Shown: positions 46,541 through 56,011 of the stretch, one piece after another
Numbering within the stretch: the first letter of the stretch is position 1
How the letters are laid out: each line of letters opens with the position of its first letter
Assembly: GCA_024239075.1 (NCBI GenBank)
Contig: JANBVI010000078.1
Location: 1-64,000, forward strand
DNA length: 64,000 nucleotides
Origin: Fischerella sp. CENA71
GTDB lineage: Bacteria; Cyanobacteriota; Cyanobacteriia; Cyanobacteriales; Nostocaceae
Direction: 5' to 3'
The notes under the pieces: generated by a model
The model's database searches: none
What the model saw: only the letters and a program-made list of their open reading frames with translations
What the model was told of the DNA's origin: nothing
Translations under genes and position numbers: made by a program

Positions 46541-47632
46541 CTACATAGTTACGGCTGCACCTGTAGTCGGTTGAGCTGGTTTTACTTCCACATCAATTCG
46601 CGATCGATACAGTTCTACTAGACGCTGCTCGCACTTTAAGAGGTCTTCATGGATTTCGGTGAAAATTCTGGTTGATACCGGATCGGTAAGTGCTGCCATC
46701 AAGTTACCAATGTCACCTATACCTGTTTGTAAATCACCCAAGGCGCTGCGTAATTGGTAGATATTATCACTACCAGTGAGACTAGTTTTCACTTTGGCAT
46801 ATTTATCGGCGATATTTGCAGCCAAAGAAGGTTTTTCACCCAGTTCTTCAAGCCGTGCTTCCAATCTTTGAATATGCTGCTGTCTCACCGGAATCATCTG
46901 CTGCAAAAGAGATTTGATTTGTGGATCTGATTCTTTTTGGATGTAGTTATCTAAAGCTTCTAAACTATAACGCTCACCAGCTAAAGCAGTATTTAAAGCT
47001 TTAACAATCTCACCTTTGGTGGAACCACCCCAAGCATCAGCTAATTTCCACCATTCGGCTGTTCGGTCATTTTCATTAGGTAATGCGGCTTCTTTGCCAC
47101 CATAGCCGAGACGACTTAAAATCGCTGTCGTAAATATTGCCAAGTCTCCAGGTTGACGGGATGTAATTACATTCCCATCAATTACTAGCGGTTCATCTAT
47201 ATAATTAGCACCAGCATTGATCATGTCTTTGCGAATTGCTATAAAGCCAGTGCCTTGTTTACCTCTGAGTAAGTCGCCTTCAATCAAAACTTGTGGCCCG
47301 TGACAAACCGCAGCTACTAATTTTCCTTGCTGCATAGCATCTTGGACAAAACCTACTGTATTGGGGTTCCGTCGCATTTTGTCCGGAGCCATACCACCAG
47401 GAATTACAACAGCATCAAATGCAGAAGCCATTGCTTCTGTTGTTGTACCATCGGGTTGCATAGAAACTTTACCTCTTTTCCCATGATATTTTTCATTCAT
47501 CCGGGAACCGAGAACCACTACTTCCATCCCTGCTTGTTTAAGCGCATTATATGGTACTTGAAATTCTGCATCTTCTACGTCATTTTCTATCAGTATGGCG
47601 ACTTTTTTATTTTTAATATTATTCATTGACAT
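46541..47632 (-). CDS. DJ-1/PfpI protein fused to a ferritin-like helical domain
   Basis: This 363-residue protein has a DJ-1/PfpI domain at about 1-185 with the conserved acidic residue in ILIENDVEDAEF and the nucleophile Cys in AAVCHGPQ. This domain is found in stress-related amidases and deglycase-like proteins. Residues about 205-350 form a four-helix ferritin-like or DUF2383-like bundle (KGEIVKALNTALAGERYSLE, then IPVRQQHIQRLEARLEELG). The fusion couples a protein-damage-type enzyme with a helical bundle. It lies between the SRPBCC and DUF2267 genes. A strong hairpin upstream at 47681 may regulate or end transcription. Confidence 0.85.
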   Translation of the reverse strand: MSMNNIKNKKVAILIENDVEDAEFQVPYNALKQAGMEVVVLGSRMNEKYHGKRGKVSMQPDGTTTEAMASAFDAVVIPGGMAPDKMRRNPNTVGFVQDAMQQGKLVAAVCHGPQVLIEGDLLRGKQGTGFIAIRKDMINAGANYIDEPLVIDGNVITSRQPGDLAIFTTAILSRLGYGGKEAALPNENDRTAEWWKLADAWGGSTKGEIVKALNTALAGERYSLEALDNYIQKESDPQIKSLLQQMIPVRQQHIQRLEARLEELGEKPSLAANIADKYAKVKTSLTGSDNIYQLRSALGDLQTGIGDIGNLMAALTDPVSTRIFTEIHEDLLKCEQRLVELYRSRIDVEVKPAQPTTGAAVTM

Positions 47633-47680
47633 TTCATTTACCTACTCAGTTTATCTAATGTTTTGATACTATTCATATGT

Positions 47681-47715
47681 ATGAATGATGAAATTAAGTT
47701 AATTTCATCATTCAT
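47681..47715. terminator. Perfect 17-bp inverted repeat between DUF2267 and DJ-1 genes
   Basis: ATGAATGATGAAATTAA at 47681-47697 is mirrored exactly at 47699-47715 around a single G. The hairpin lacks a long T-run, so termination is possible but a regulatory palindrome is equally so. Confidence 0.5.
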
Positions 47716-47739
47716 AATTCATAACTTTTACGCCGACAC

Positions 47740-48129
47740 TTACCCAGTTGATCTGGTGGGAAATAATTCTGCATAATCATGTGAAAAATTACTCTGAAAA
47801 TCAGCAAATTCTCCGGGTGTCACAGCATCTTGTAAAACTGTAAAGACAGAACGAACATGTATTGCAGCAGCCGTCGGTTCTACACCCTCCTTTTCACTCA
47901 CTCGTGAGATAAAATCTTGCAGTGAAAAGGATTCACCAGTTTGACCTTCTCGGCCATGTAAGCATTCTGCCAATTCTTTTGGCAACTGTGAGGCTAAATC
48001 TTTTGCTTCATCACCAACAATTCGTTCTTTGATTGTTTCTAGTGTGGCACGAGTGGCGCGTTCTGTTTCTTCACGAGTATCTAACTGAGCAACGCTTTGA
48101 ACATGGGTAATAAATTCATCATACTTCAT
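47740..48129 (-). CDS. DUF2267 family protein
   Basis: This 129-residue protein matches DUF2267, small helical proteins of unknown function common in stress gene clusters. Recognisable stretches are MKYDEFITHVQSVAQLDTRE and EETERATRATLETIKERI near the N-terminus and LPKELAECLHG in the middle; the C-terminal half repeats a similar helical unit (FISRVSEKEGVEPTAAAIHV). No catalytic residue is evident. It is 107 bases upstream of the DJ-1 fusion gene. Confidence 0.9.
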   Translation of the reverse strand: MKYDEFITHVQSVAQLDTREETERATRATLETIKERIVGDEAKDLASQLPKELAECLHGREGQTGESFSLQDFISRVSEKEGVEPTAAAIHVRSVFTVLQDAVTPGEFADFQSNFSHDYAELFPTRSTG

Positions 48130-48680
48130 TTTTCTACCCCTATTAAATACATCTATGATTTCCTTTTTTAAATATTTAAAATACTTAATAAATAAAAAAT
48201 TATTGACTGATTAATTTGTGTTTATTTTTTCAATAAATAGTCAAGAATAAATGATTAATATTCTGGCAAAACTCAATAATTAAAAAATATTAACCCTCTA
48301 TCACTAGCTTGACCATGAAAGTTAATTTTAGATTGTCGTTTTTTGATGTATTCAATCAGAACAAGCATTTTTGCATCAATTTGACTATGACTTGAGAAAT
48401 AGATTTATACAACGTTTTTCACATTACATTCCTACTTATGAATTAATTTGAAAAAATAGTTATGAGTTATGATTCTATGAATATTGATAAAATTCATAAC
48501 TCATAACTTTTATGAAGTGGCTATAGCGTGGATTCACTCTTATAAGAGTATTCACAAATCCCTAACTGCTCTTCGCTCTAAAGGTTGAAATGATTTTATT
48601 TCTAGAGGTATACATCGGTTGGAAGACAACTGATAGAAAATAAAGCGTTACTGTGAGGATGCAACAAATGGCAAGTATTT
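48130..48680. other. Divergent intergenic region with a 15-bp inverted repeat
   Basis: In this AT-rich stretch the only structure is a perfect inverted repeat: AGTTATGAGTTATGA at 48458-48472 and its complement at 48494-48508, followed by TTT. It could be a terminator or leader hairpin. No gene is supported. It separates the minus-strand stress genes from the plus-strand DUF6335-like and HCP genes. Confidence 0.5.
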
Positions 48681-49157
48681 ATGGTAGATCCAAACATTCA
48701 ACAAGATTTTCAAGCTCAAGAAGATTTAGATGCTCAACTAAACCAATTAGATCCAGATAAGCAAGCTCAAGAGGAAAATTTACCACCGCAAATTTCCGAC
48801 TTACCGGAGGAAATTACCGAGTCTTATGGTACTGGTGTGAAGGATGAGCCAGGCTATAACATTGGCGATCGCAAACTGCGTGATCAAATTCGAGAAAATA
48901 CACAAAGCAGCCCCATAATCACAGGGGGAGATATAGATGCAGGTTGGAGACAAGAGGCGGAGGTTGGGGATGAGACACCAGGTGGTACTGCCCCTACTCC
49001 CGATCAAGATATTGTTGATGAAATTGGTGCTGCTGTTGGAATAGAAATGAACGATTTCGCCTTTCTCCGCACAAACGATATGTTAGAGGAGCGTGACGAC
49101 AGGCGTTGGGAATTAGATCCCAAGTCTAGTGAAGATTATCAAGAGCGCAGGGAATAA
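48681..49157 (+). CDS. DUF6335-like hydrophilic cyanobacterial protein
   Basis: This 158-residue acidic protein is without hydrophobic segments. The conserved core PEEITESYGTGVKDEPGYNI, then TGGDIDAGWRQEAEVGDETP, then GGTAPTPDQDIVDEIGAA and ERDDRRWELDPKSSEDY fits the cyanobacterial DUF6335 group as I remember it. The function is unknown. An overlapping ATG at 48669 is in another frame. Its position between stress genes and a carotenoid protein gene suggests a stress role. Confidence 0.78.
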   Translation: MVDPNIQQDFQAQEDLDAQLNQLDPDKQAQEENLPPQISDLPEEITESYGTGVKDEPGYNIGDRKLRDQIRENTQSSPIITGGDIDAGWRQEAEVGDETPGGTAPTPDQDIVDEIGAAVGIEMNDFAFLRTNDMLEERDDRRWELDPKSSEDYQERRE

Positions 49158-49353
49158 GGGAATAGGGAGACAAGGGAGAAAAATTACTACCTTGTCTTTT
49201 TCCTATTATTCATTACCAATTACCGATTATTAATTACCCCTTCAATCTTATTCAATTTGGTTGAGACACATCTGTCTTCAGTAGGGTTAAATACTCAATA
49301 AAGATTTGTTAACTTGACGATTGGTATCTTAATTAATGGCAATTGGAGTTATC

Positions 49354-49845
49354 ATGACATATACTCAAACTAACGATCCAACTATTCGCGAATGTGTCCA
49401 AGCTTTTCAAAATTTACCTGTAGATGAACAGTTAGCTTTATTCTGGTTCATCTATACAGAAATGGGCGATTCTATTACTCCTGCTGCCCCCAATGCTAGC
49501 ACTGTTTCACCAAATATTGCTGAAGGTTTATTCAATCAAGTTAAGGAATTATCCCACGAAGAACAACTACAATTACAACGGGATTTAATCAACAAAGCAG
49601 ACAATAGATATACCCGTGAATACGGTTCAATGAGCGATACTACTAAGTTGCTATTTTGGTATCGTTTAGCGCAAGGAATGGAAAATGCTACTATCGTTCC
49701 TATGCCTCCAAACTATCAGCTCTCTTCTCAATCTGAGGAACTTTTGAATAAGATTAAAGAATTAGATTTTGGTCAGCAAATAAATATTTTCCGTGATTAT
49801 GTGTCACCTATGGGTGCTGAACCAAAACCAGGTGCTGAAGTTTAA
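49354..49845 (+). CDS. Helical carotenoid protein (OCP N-terminal domain homologue)
   Basis: This 163-residue protein is a stand-alone copy of the carotenoid-binding N-terminal domain of the orange carotenoid protein. Such HCPs bind a ketocarotenoid and quench singlet oxygen or phycobilisome excitation. The two four-helix halves are seen as VQAFQNLPVDEQLALFWFIY and IKELDFGQQINIFRDYVSPM. No C-terminal regulatory domain follows. The frame opens at 49336, but GGAG lies before the ATG at 49354, so I choose the shorter form starting MTYTQTND. It is probably a photoprotective member of the stress cluster. Confidence 0.92.
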   Translation: MTYTQTNDPTIRECVQAFQNLPVDEQLALFWFIYTEMGDSITPAAPNASTVSPNIAEGLFNQVKELSHEEQLQLQRDLINKADNRYTREYGSMSDTTKLLFWYRLAQGMENATIVPMPPNYQLSSQSEELLNKIKELDFGQQINIFRDYVSPMGAEPKPGAEV

Positions 49846-49923
49846 AATTTTTGAAATTTTCGGGGTAAAAGAGGGATATTCATAACTTTCTCTTTACTCT
49901 TTAAACCTTTTCCCCAGTCTTTT

Positions 49924-50028
49924 ATACCATTTCACTAAAACCTTGGTACAAATACAGGCGGTGTAGAGACGCGCTGTTTGAAGCGTCTCTACAAATTTAT
50001 ATGGATCGTGATTAACGTGAAATGGTAT
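49924..50028. mobile_element. MITE-like element of 105 bp with a nested REP palindrome
   Basis: Perfect 12-bp terminal inverted repeats ATACCATTTCAC (49924-49935) and GTGAAATGGTAT (50017-50028) flank an AT-rich body. Inside is a REP-type palindrome with an 8-base spacer (49962-49993). No coding capacity. A single end of the same type is at 41037. Confidence 0.65.
49962..49993. repeat. REP palindrome inside the MITE-like element
   Basis: TGTAGAGACGCG at 49962-49973 and CGTCTCTACA at 49984-49993 are the REP arms, and the centre is changed from CCATGG to CTGTTTGAAG. Confidence 0.8.
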
Positions 50029-50144
50029 TACTTACCAATGAGACTGGGGAAAATTGTATAGCAATCCGAATTGAATAGTGAAAAAAGACTTAGGTTAAGT
50101 ATCAAATGTAAAAGTAAAATTATTAATTATAAAAATCATCATCT

Positions 50145-52007
50145 TTACATTTGGCGTCTATATTCTTCTAATAATTGTGGAAGATAATCGTATCCATCCA
50201 CACCAATTACAGAAATAATTTTCGGGCGATTTTGCTGCAAGACATTTTGAAAAGCTTCTACCCCAAGTTGACCTTGTAATATTGTTAATAATCTCGCTAC
50301 TTTTAGCCACTCTTGGGAAGCAATTTGGTTTAACAAATACATTCCTAAACAACCTGTGTAAATCGCTCTGGAAAAATTTGCTGAGTTATAATTTACCTCA
50401 CCTAAATTAGCTAAATTTAATCCTTGGAGATATAAATCACCGGATATCTGTGCTGTTTTAAAGCCTTCTTCTAAAGTTTTAATGGCGTTTTGTGAATCGC
50501 CAATTACTAAATAAGCAATACCTAAACTACTTAAACACAATGCTTTACTTTGCACATCACCTAATTGTTCTGATAGTTTTAAACCTTGTTGCAAATAGTT
50601 TATTGGCATTTCATAGGTTTCAGGTTCTATTTGCTCTTGTTGTTGAGCTTGCATGACTTCGCTGTAACCCAAATTTACCAAAGCATAAGCTTCTCCTGTT
50701 CTATCTCCTGTTTGCCGACTCATGATTAATGCTCTTTGACTGTAATCTATTGCTTCTGCATATCTTTGCTCTTGCACATAAGTACGGCTCAGATGGTTGA
50801 GATTAGCGATTTCGCAGGGGCGATCACCTGCATGACGAGCAATCTCTAAAGCCTGTTGATGAAAGTTGATTGAACTTTCGTACTGTCCTAAAGCTCGTTG
50901 TGAATAACCTATTATTGTTAATATCCGGGCTTTTTCTTGCGTACCTTCGACTCTCCGCAATGGTTCATCCAGATAATTCAAGGTATCGCGCAAGTAACTA
51001 CCAGAAAAAGAAGCAAAGATGCCACCATACAAAGGAAAATACTGAGCTTGAGCAAATGTTCGCAAAATTTGTAACATTACCTGTGAGGCTGCATTACTGT
51101 AGGTGATATTTTCACTAAAACCACTTGCCAGTTGACTCCAGATGACTGCAAAGGTCAAATATGTAGAAATAGAGAGCTTTGATCCGGCTTTAACATTGTA
51201 AGGCTGCTGATCAAACCAATGAACTAATCCCCGTTGCAAGTATTGGAAAATTATTGTAATTTCCACCCAATCTCTAAGGCTAATCTGACGGTGTTGTCTG
51301 GCAAAATCAATGGCAGATTCCTCTTTGGCAAAGGCGCGAAACAGTGCATGGGGTAACTCGCTTTGTAGTTGTTTAGCCCAAGTAGCCCAAGGGCCACTTT
51401 CGCCTGGGATACCACCAAAACCCAAGGATTCGCGATTTTGCTCATACATCCAGCTAACTAAATTGTCTTGCAGCCGTTGCCAAGATGCAATTCCACGGGT
51501 AATACCTTCTGAAATTTGCTGTAAATCAGAATCTGGTTGAGCAAACTGTTGTAAAGCTTTTGACAATTGCTGAAGCTGTTGTAAGTTGAGGCGATACTGA
51601 CTATTGGGATCAGTGACACGTAAAAAAGTCGCTAGTTGTTCTCCGGATGAGGCTGTGGTAATTTCTTTAACTGCTGTTGCTGTGGCTTCTGTGGCTTTGT
51701 TTTGTTCTTCAACTCGTTGCCATTGAGTTTGGATTGTCTTGATCGCCCTGAGACTACGGGTAGCTTTGGCTTTTTTGAGTTCGTCCTTTTCGTTGTCCAC
51801 TTGTTGCTGAATGCCATTGAGGCGATCGCTCAACGCCAACTCAAATATTTCCCCGGTTCCAGCCGTTACACCTTTGAGCAACATTTGATACACTTGCTCA
51901 ACGGAACTGATCTTGCCCTTGAGCGTAGTTTCCACAATTTCATCAACTAAAGCGAGGTAGCGATCGCGAAGAGACAAAGAATCAGACACTTTCCAAACCC
52001 AAACCAA
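50145..52007 (-). CDS. Large TPR-repeat protein of unknown role
   Basis: About 620 residues. The N-terminal third is helical, with a coiled coil at about 70-125 (EKDELKKAKATRSLRAIKTI and following). Tetratricopeptide repeats cover about 355-560 (e.g. ALGQYESSINFHQQALEIAR; ERYAEAIDYSQRALIMSRQT; IGDSQNAIKTLEEGFKTAQ), as in scaffold and signalling proteins. The frame starts at a TTG at 52007; a GTG at 51989 (MSDSLSLRDRYLALVDE) is an attractive alternative. No enzymatic domain is visible. It is next to, and in the same direction as, the hybrid histidine kinase, which starts 70 bases upstream at its 3' end. Confidence 0.82.
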   Translation of the reverse strand: MVWVWKVSDSLSLRDRYLALVDEIVETTLKGKISSVEQVYQMLLKGVTAGTGEIFELALSDRLNGIQQQVDNEKDELKKAKATRSLRAIKTIQTQWQRVEEQNKATEATATAVKEITTASSGEQLATFLRVTDPNSQYRLNLQQLQQLSKALQQFAQPDSDLQQISEGITRGIASWQRLQDNLVSWMYEQNRESLGFGGIPGESGPWATWAKQLQSELPHALFRAFAKEESAIDFARQHRQISLRDWVEITIIFQYLQRGLVHWFDQQPYNVKAGSKLSISTYLTFAVIWSQLASGFSENITYSNAASQVMLQILRTFAQAQYFPLYGGIFASFSGSYLRDTLNYLDEPLRRVEGTQEKARILTIIGYSQRALGQYESSINFHQQALEIARHAGDRPCEIANLNHLSRTYVQEQRYAEAIDYSQRALIMSRQTGDRTGEAYALVNLGYSEVMQAQQQEQIEPETYEMPINYLQQGLKLSEQLGDVQSKALCLSSLGIAYLVIGDSQNAIKTLEEGFKTAQISGDLYLQGLNLANLGEVNYNSANFSRAIYTGCLGMYLLNQIASQEWLKVARLLTILQGQLGVEAFQNVLQQNRPKIISVIGVDGYDYLPQLLEEYRRQM

Positions 52008-52077
52008 GACACACTATGTCAATTCTAATTGTTGTCTGAGCCTGAGTGCAGAATAACATAACCCTTCCCTTGTCCTT

Positions 52078-54831
52078 CTATCTTTCCAATACATATTTAA
52101 TCGTGTCTAATAATTCCTCAAGAGTGTAGGGCTTTAGTAAAAATGCCCCGACGTTGATACCGTTAGCTTCTAAAAGTTGACAGTTGGATGCAAGTCCACT
52201 GACAGCAATCACCTTAACAGAAGGATTCATTTGTTGCAGAACGCGAATAACGTTTAACCCATCTATCCACGGCATTTGCATATCCATCAACACAAGGCGA
52301 ATTTCATTTTGGTGTTGGGCGTAGAGTGAAAAAGCCTCAACACCATCACGAGCAATCAGAGTTGTATAGTTGTAGTCTTCAAGTGAGGTTTTGGTAATCT
52401 CCCGAATCGATGCTTCATCATCCACAATGAGAATTAATTCGCCATTACCTTTTGGCTTTTGTGAGTGTTCATCTTCCTGTGTTGCAGTTTGTTCACTAGT
52501 TGGCAAAAACACCTTAAATCGGCTCCCTTTGCCGACTTGGCTATACAAATTTACAAAACCATCGTGGTTTTTAATGATACCAATAACCGTAGAAAGTCCT
52601 AATCCTGTTCCTTTACCTGGTTCTTTGGTTGTGAAAAAGGGTTCAAAAATTCGCTCCGATAACTCTTTTGGAATACCGCATCCTGTATCTGATACGGTAA
52701 TCATCACGTAGTTACCTATTTTTGCTTCCAGATTCATCCTGGCATAGTTTTCATCAACGAAGAAGTTTTCAGCAGAAATAGTAAGAGTACCTCCTTGGGA
52801 CATGGCATCACGAGCATTTACACATAAGTTCATCAACACCTGATGTATTTGGGTGGGATCTGCCAAAACTGTATAAAGAGGTTGTGGTACTTCGGTGCAG
52901 ATTTCAATTGATTTGGGAAATGTGCTTTTGACAATTCGCTCAAGTTCTTTGATGAGGTGTTTTATTTGTAGAGGAACCCGCTTACCTTCTGCTCCCCGTG
53001 CAAAAGACAGAATTTGCTTGACTAGTTCAGCACCACGTTTGGAGTTATCTTCTAATACTTTGAGTAGTTGGCGATTTTTATCATCTAGATTAGGAAGTTT
53101 CAGTGGTAGCAATTGAGCAACTGTCAGAATCGGTGACAGGATATTATTCATATCATGGGCTATACCGCTTGCTAGGGTGCCAAGGCTCTCTAGGCGTTGC
53201 GCTTGATAAAATTGGACTTCGAGTTGCTTTTTCTCGGTAATGTCAGAGTTAACGGTGAGAATAAATTTTGGTTGTTCGGTGTCATCTTGCACTAGTGTCC
53301 AACGGCTTTGAACAATGACTTTTTTACCATCTTTTGTAGTGTGTTCCAATTCACCTTGCCATTTTCCCTGATCGAGCAAAATTTTCATGGCTGATTCAAC
53401 TTGAGGTAAAGTCTCCTCAGAAAAAATTTCATTGGCTTTTTTGCCTAGTATTTCCGCACTTTGCCAAGCATAAAGGCGTTCAGCACCTTGGTTCCAAAAT
53501 AAAATGTTGTGTTGTAAATCGCGCACAAAAATAGCGTCCGATGCAACATCAAGTAATGCAGCCTGTTCACGGATTTTTTGTTCTGCTTGTTTGCGATCGC
53601 TAATATCAGTGTTAACAGCCGTGATGATCCAGCAATCTCTAACTTGATCACGACGAGAGGTATAAGTGCTAGCAATCCAGCGTATAGAACCATCTCGATG
53701 ACAAAAGCGAAACTCTATTTTCGTCGAGCCTTCAGCAAAGAAATACTCAAAAAGTGGTAATATCACTGTTTCTCGGTCTTCTGGTACTACCCGCGACATC
53801 CAGAGGTGTTTGTCTGCCATGAATTCTTGAGGAGTATAGCCGTAGATGGTTTCACAGCCTGTAGAAAAATATTCATACTCCCAATCCCGATTGGCAAAAA
53901 CCCGAAAACTGATAATGGCTGCGATCGCACTGTTGATAATATGGCTGAGTTTAGCTTGTGCTTGCTCAAGTTCAGCTGTTCGTTCTGATACTCGTCTTTC
54001 TAATTGATCATGAGCAGCTTGCAATCGCTGTTCTATTTGCTTGCGATCGCTAATGTCTTGAACTACGCAAATAAAATATTTTGGCTCACCAGAGGGTTTG
54101 CGAACTGGGGAAACAGTCAAATTAATCCAAATCAGGGTTTTATCTTTACGGATATAACGTTTTTCGATTGAGTAAGTTTGGATTTCCCCAATCAACAAAA
54201 GACGAATATACTCCAAATCAGTATTGAGATCATCGGGGTGTGTTAAGTCTTGAAAAGTTAGCTGATTTAGTTCTTCATGGGTATAACCCACAATCTTACA
54301 AAGTTTCTGGTTAACGAGTAACCACTTTCCATCTAGTCCGACGTGAGCAATACCAACTGCTGCTTGATTGAATGTAGCCCGGAATAATCCTTCACTCTCC
54401 TCTAGTTGTCCAGCGAGGCTAGTTTTTTCTAATACATTTTGAATCGTCAAACTGAGGCTTACTGTTGTTGTATGGCTTTTAACTAAATAGTCAGCAGCAC
54501 CTTTTTTCATCGCTTGTACTGCTATTTGTTCATTTCCCTGACCAGTTAACATAATCACTGGAAGGTTTGTTTGACCTAACTGAGTGTTCAGGTGTGTTAA
54601 AAATTCCAGTCCGTCCATGTCTGGCAGCAAATAATCAAGTAAAATCACGTCAGGATGTTGCTGTTGACATAATTGAAGTCCCTCTTCTCCGGTCTGGGCT
54701 TGTAAAATATTGTATGTATGTTGCTTGTCTTGCAATAGGTAGCGACGGTAGATTGCTTGGTCTTCTAGACAGTCGTCAACAAGCAAAATTTTTCTTGTCA
54801 ATTCAGTCACAGACCTCAACAATATATTCAC
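52078..54831 (-). CDS. Hybrid sensor histidine kinase/response regulator (REC-PAS-PAS-PAS-HK-REC)
   Basis: This 917-residue soluble multi-domain sensor has an N-terminal receiver at about 13-135 (VILLDYLLPDMDGLEFL), three PAS/PAC units at about 145-265, 295-415 and 420-540, and a histidine kinase core with H-box ASGIAHDMNNILSP near 558. The HATPase domain has its N box in NLCVNARDAM, then DTGCGIP and GTGLGLSTV. A C-terminal receiver is at about 793-915 (LVLMDMQMPWIDG). No membrane segments are present, so it senses a cytosolic signal. No partner regulator gene is adjacent; the terminal receiver may be the output or pass phosphate on. The TPR gene follows 70 bases downstream. Confidence 0.95.
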   Translation of the reverse strand: MNILLRSVTELTRKILLVDDCLEDQAIYRRYLLQDKQHTYNILQAQTGEEGLQLCQQQHPDVILLDYLLPDMDGLEFLTHLNTQLGQTNLPVIMLTGQGNEQIAVQAMKKGAADYLVKSHTTTVSLSLTIQNVLEKTSLAGQLEESEGLFRATFNQAAVGIAHVGLDGKWLLVNQKLCKIVGYTHEELNQLTFQDLTHPDDLNTDLEYIRLLLIGEIQTYSIEKRYIRKDKTLIWINLTVSPVRKPSGEPKYFICVVQDISDRKQIEQRLQAAHDQLERRVSERTAELEQAQAKLSHIINSAIAAIISFRVFANRDWEYEYFSTGCETIYGYTPQEFMADKHLWMSRVVPEDRETVILPLFEYFFAEGSTKIEFRFCHRDGSIRWIASTYTSRRDQVRDCWIITAVNTDISDRKQAEQKIREQAALLDVASDAIFVRDLQHNILFWNQGAERLYAWQSAEILGKKANEIFSEETLPQVESAMKILLDQGKWQGELEHTTKDGKKVIVQSRWTLVQDDTEQPKFILTVNSDITEKKQLEVQFYQAQRLESLGTLASGIAHDMNNILSPILTVAQLLPLKLPNLDDKNRQLLKVLEDNSKRGAELVKQILSFARGAEGKRVPLQIKHLIKELERIVKSTFPKSIEICTEVPQPLYTVLADPTQIHQVLMNLCVNARDAMSQGGTLTISAENFFVDENYARMNLEAKIGNYVMITVSDTGCGIPKELSERIFEPFFTTKEPGKGTGLGLSTVIGIIKNHDGFVNLYSQVGKGSRFKVFLPTSEQTATQEDEHSQKPKGNGELILIVDDEASIREITKTSLEDYNYTTLIARDGVEAFSLYAQHQNEIRLVLMDMQMPWIDGLNVIRVLQQMNPSVKVIAVSGLASNCQLLEANGINVGAFLLKPYTLEELLDTIKYVLER

Positions 54832-55070
54832 TTTGCTTTACTATAGTTTTTTGCCTTTTTTAAACTACCTGTAAAACTGCATTTAAAGTTTACATACTTT
54901 AAGATGATTTACATAACTTGATTTTGCTTCAAGCAGCCAACCGATTTTGGATTGACTCCATAGATAAATCTGAGGGGTCAATCCAAAATCTAAAATCCAA
55001 AATCCAAAATCGAATGACACTGAAAGCGTTAAAATATTAAGAAATATTAAATAATGCTCCCACTATACCC

Positions 55071-55943
55071 ATGCAATGCGTTGTGAATCGCCGCGCTCAG
55101 TTTTCAGCCAGCCATCGCTATTGGTTGCCAGAATTGAGTGAAGCTGAGAATTTAGAGAAATTTGGTGCTTGCTCTCGCTTTCCAGGGCATGGACACAATT
55201 ATGTCTTATTTGTCTCCCTAATTGGGGAATTAGATAAATATGGCATGGTGCTGAACTTGTCTGATGTCAAACATGTGATTAAGCAAGAAGTAACTAGCCA
55301 GCTAGACTTTTCCTATCTCAACGATGTGTGGGCAGAATTTCAAGAAATTTTGCCTACGACAGAAAATATTGCAAGGGTAATTTGGCAAAAGCTAGCACCA
55401 CATTTACCTCTAGTCCGTGTGCAGCTCTTTGAAAATCCTGAACTTTGGGCAGATTATATGGGAAACGGAATGGAAGCTTACCTCAGTGTCAGTACTCACT
55501 TTAGCGCTGCTCACAGGCTAGCGCATCCAGATATTAGCGATCAAGATAACTTCGAGATTTATGGTAAGTGTGCGCGTCCCAACGGTCACGGACACAACTA
55601 TCATTTAGAAGTGACAGTGAAAGGGGAAATAGATCCACGCACTGGCATGATTGTGGATTTAGGTGCATTGAATCAAGTCATAGAAGATTATGTGGTTGAG
55701 CCATTTGATCACACTTTCTTGAACAAAGATATTCCTTATTTTTCAGAAGTTGTGCCTACTGCTGAAAATATTGCACTTCACATCAGTAATTTATTGCGAT
55801 CGCCTATTCAGAAATTGGGAGCTAAACTTTATAAAGTTAAGTTAATTGAAAGTCCGAATAATTCTTGTGAAATTTACTGCACTGATACAGAATCCAATTC
55901 TGTAAATATTGCCGAAACTCAGCCAGTTTTAGCACGTGTCTAA
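55071..55943 (+). CDS. Tandem 6-pyruvoyl-tetrahydropterin synthase/QueD-like protein
   Basis: This 290-residue protein has two PTPS domains. Domain 1 (about 1-140) keeps the zinc histidines (SASHRYW; CSRFPGHGHNY) but has LDFSYLND where the catalytic Asp-His (LDHxxLND) is expected. Domain 2 (about 141-275) keeps all: SAAHRLA, CARPNGHGHNY, FDHTFLN and PTAENIA. The family makes 6-carboxytetrahydropterin for queuosine or pterin cofactors. The start ATG at 55071 lies 240 bases from the divergent histidine kinase gene. Confidence 0.9.
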   Translation: MQCVVNRRAQFSASHRYWLPELSEAENLEKFGACSRFPGHGHNYVLFVSLIGELDKYGMVLNLSDVKHVIKQEVTSQLDFSYLNDVWAEFQEILPTTENIARVIWQKLAPHLPLVRVQLFENPELWADYMGNGMEAYLSVSTHFSAAHRLAHPDISDQDNFEIYGKCARPNGHGHNYHLEVTVKGEIDPRTGMIVDLGALNQVIEDYVVEPFDHTFLNKDIPYFSEVVPTAENIALHISNLLRSPIQKLGAKLYKVKLIESPNNSCEIYCTDTESNSVNIAETQPVLARV

Positions 55944-55953
55944 TTAAATAAAA

Positions 55954-56011
55954 GTTCGTAGTCAGGACTTTAGTCCTTAAATATATAAGCGCTAAAGCGC
56001 CTACTACGAAC
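55954..56011. repeat. 58-bp inverted-repeat element at the 3' end of the PrsW-like gene
   Basis: The ends are GTTCGTAGT and ACTACGAAC. Two inner palindromes are AGGACTTTAGTCCT and GCGCTAAAGCGC. It is the best-preserved copy of the family also seen at 1033 and 36895. Confidence 0.85.
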
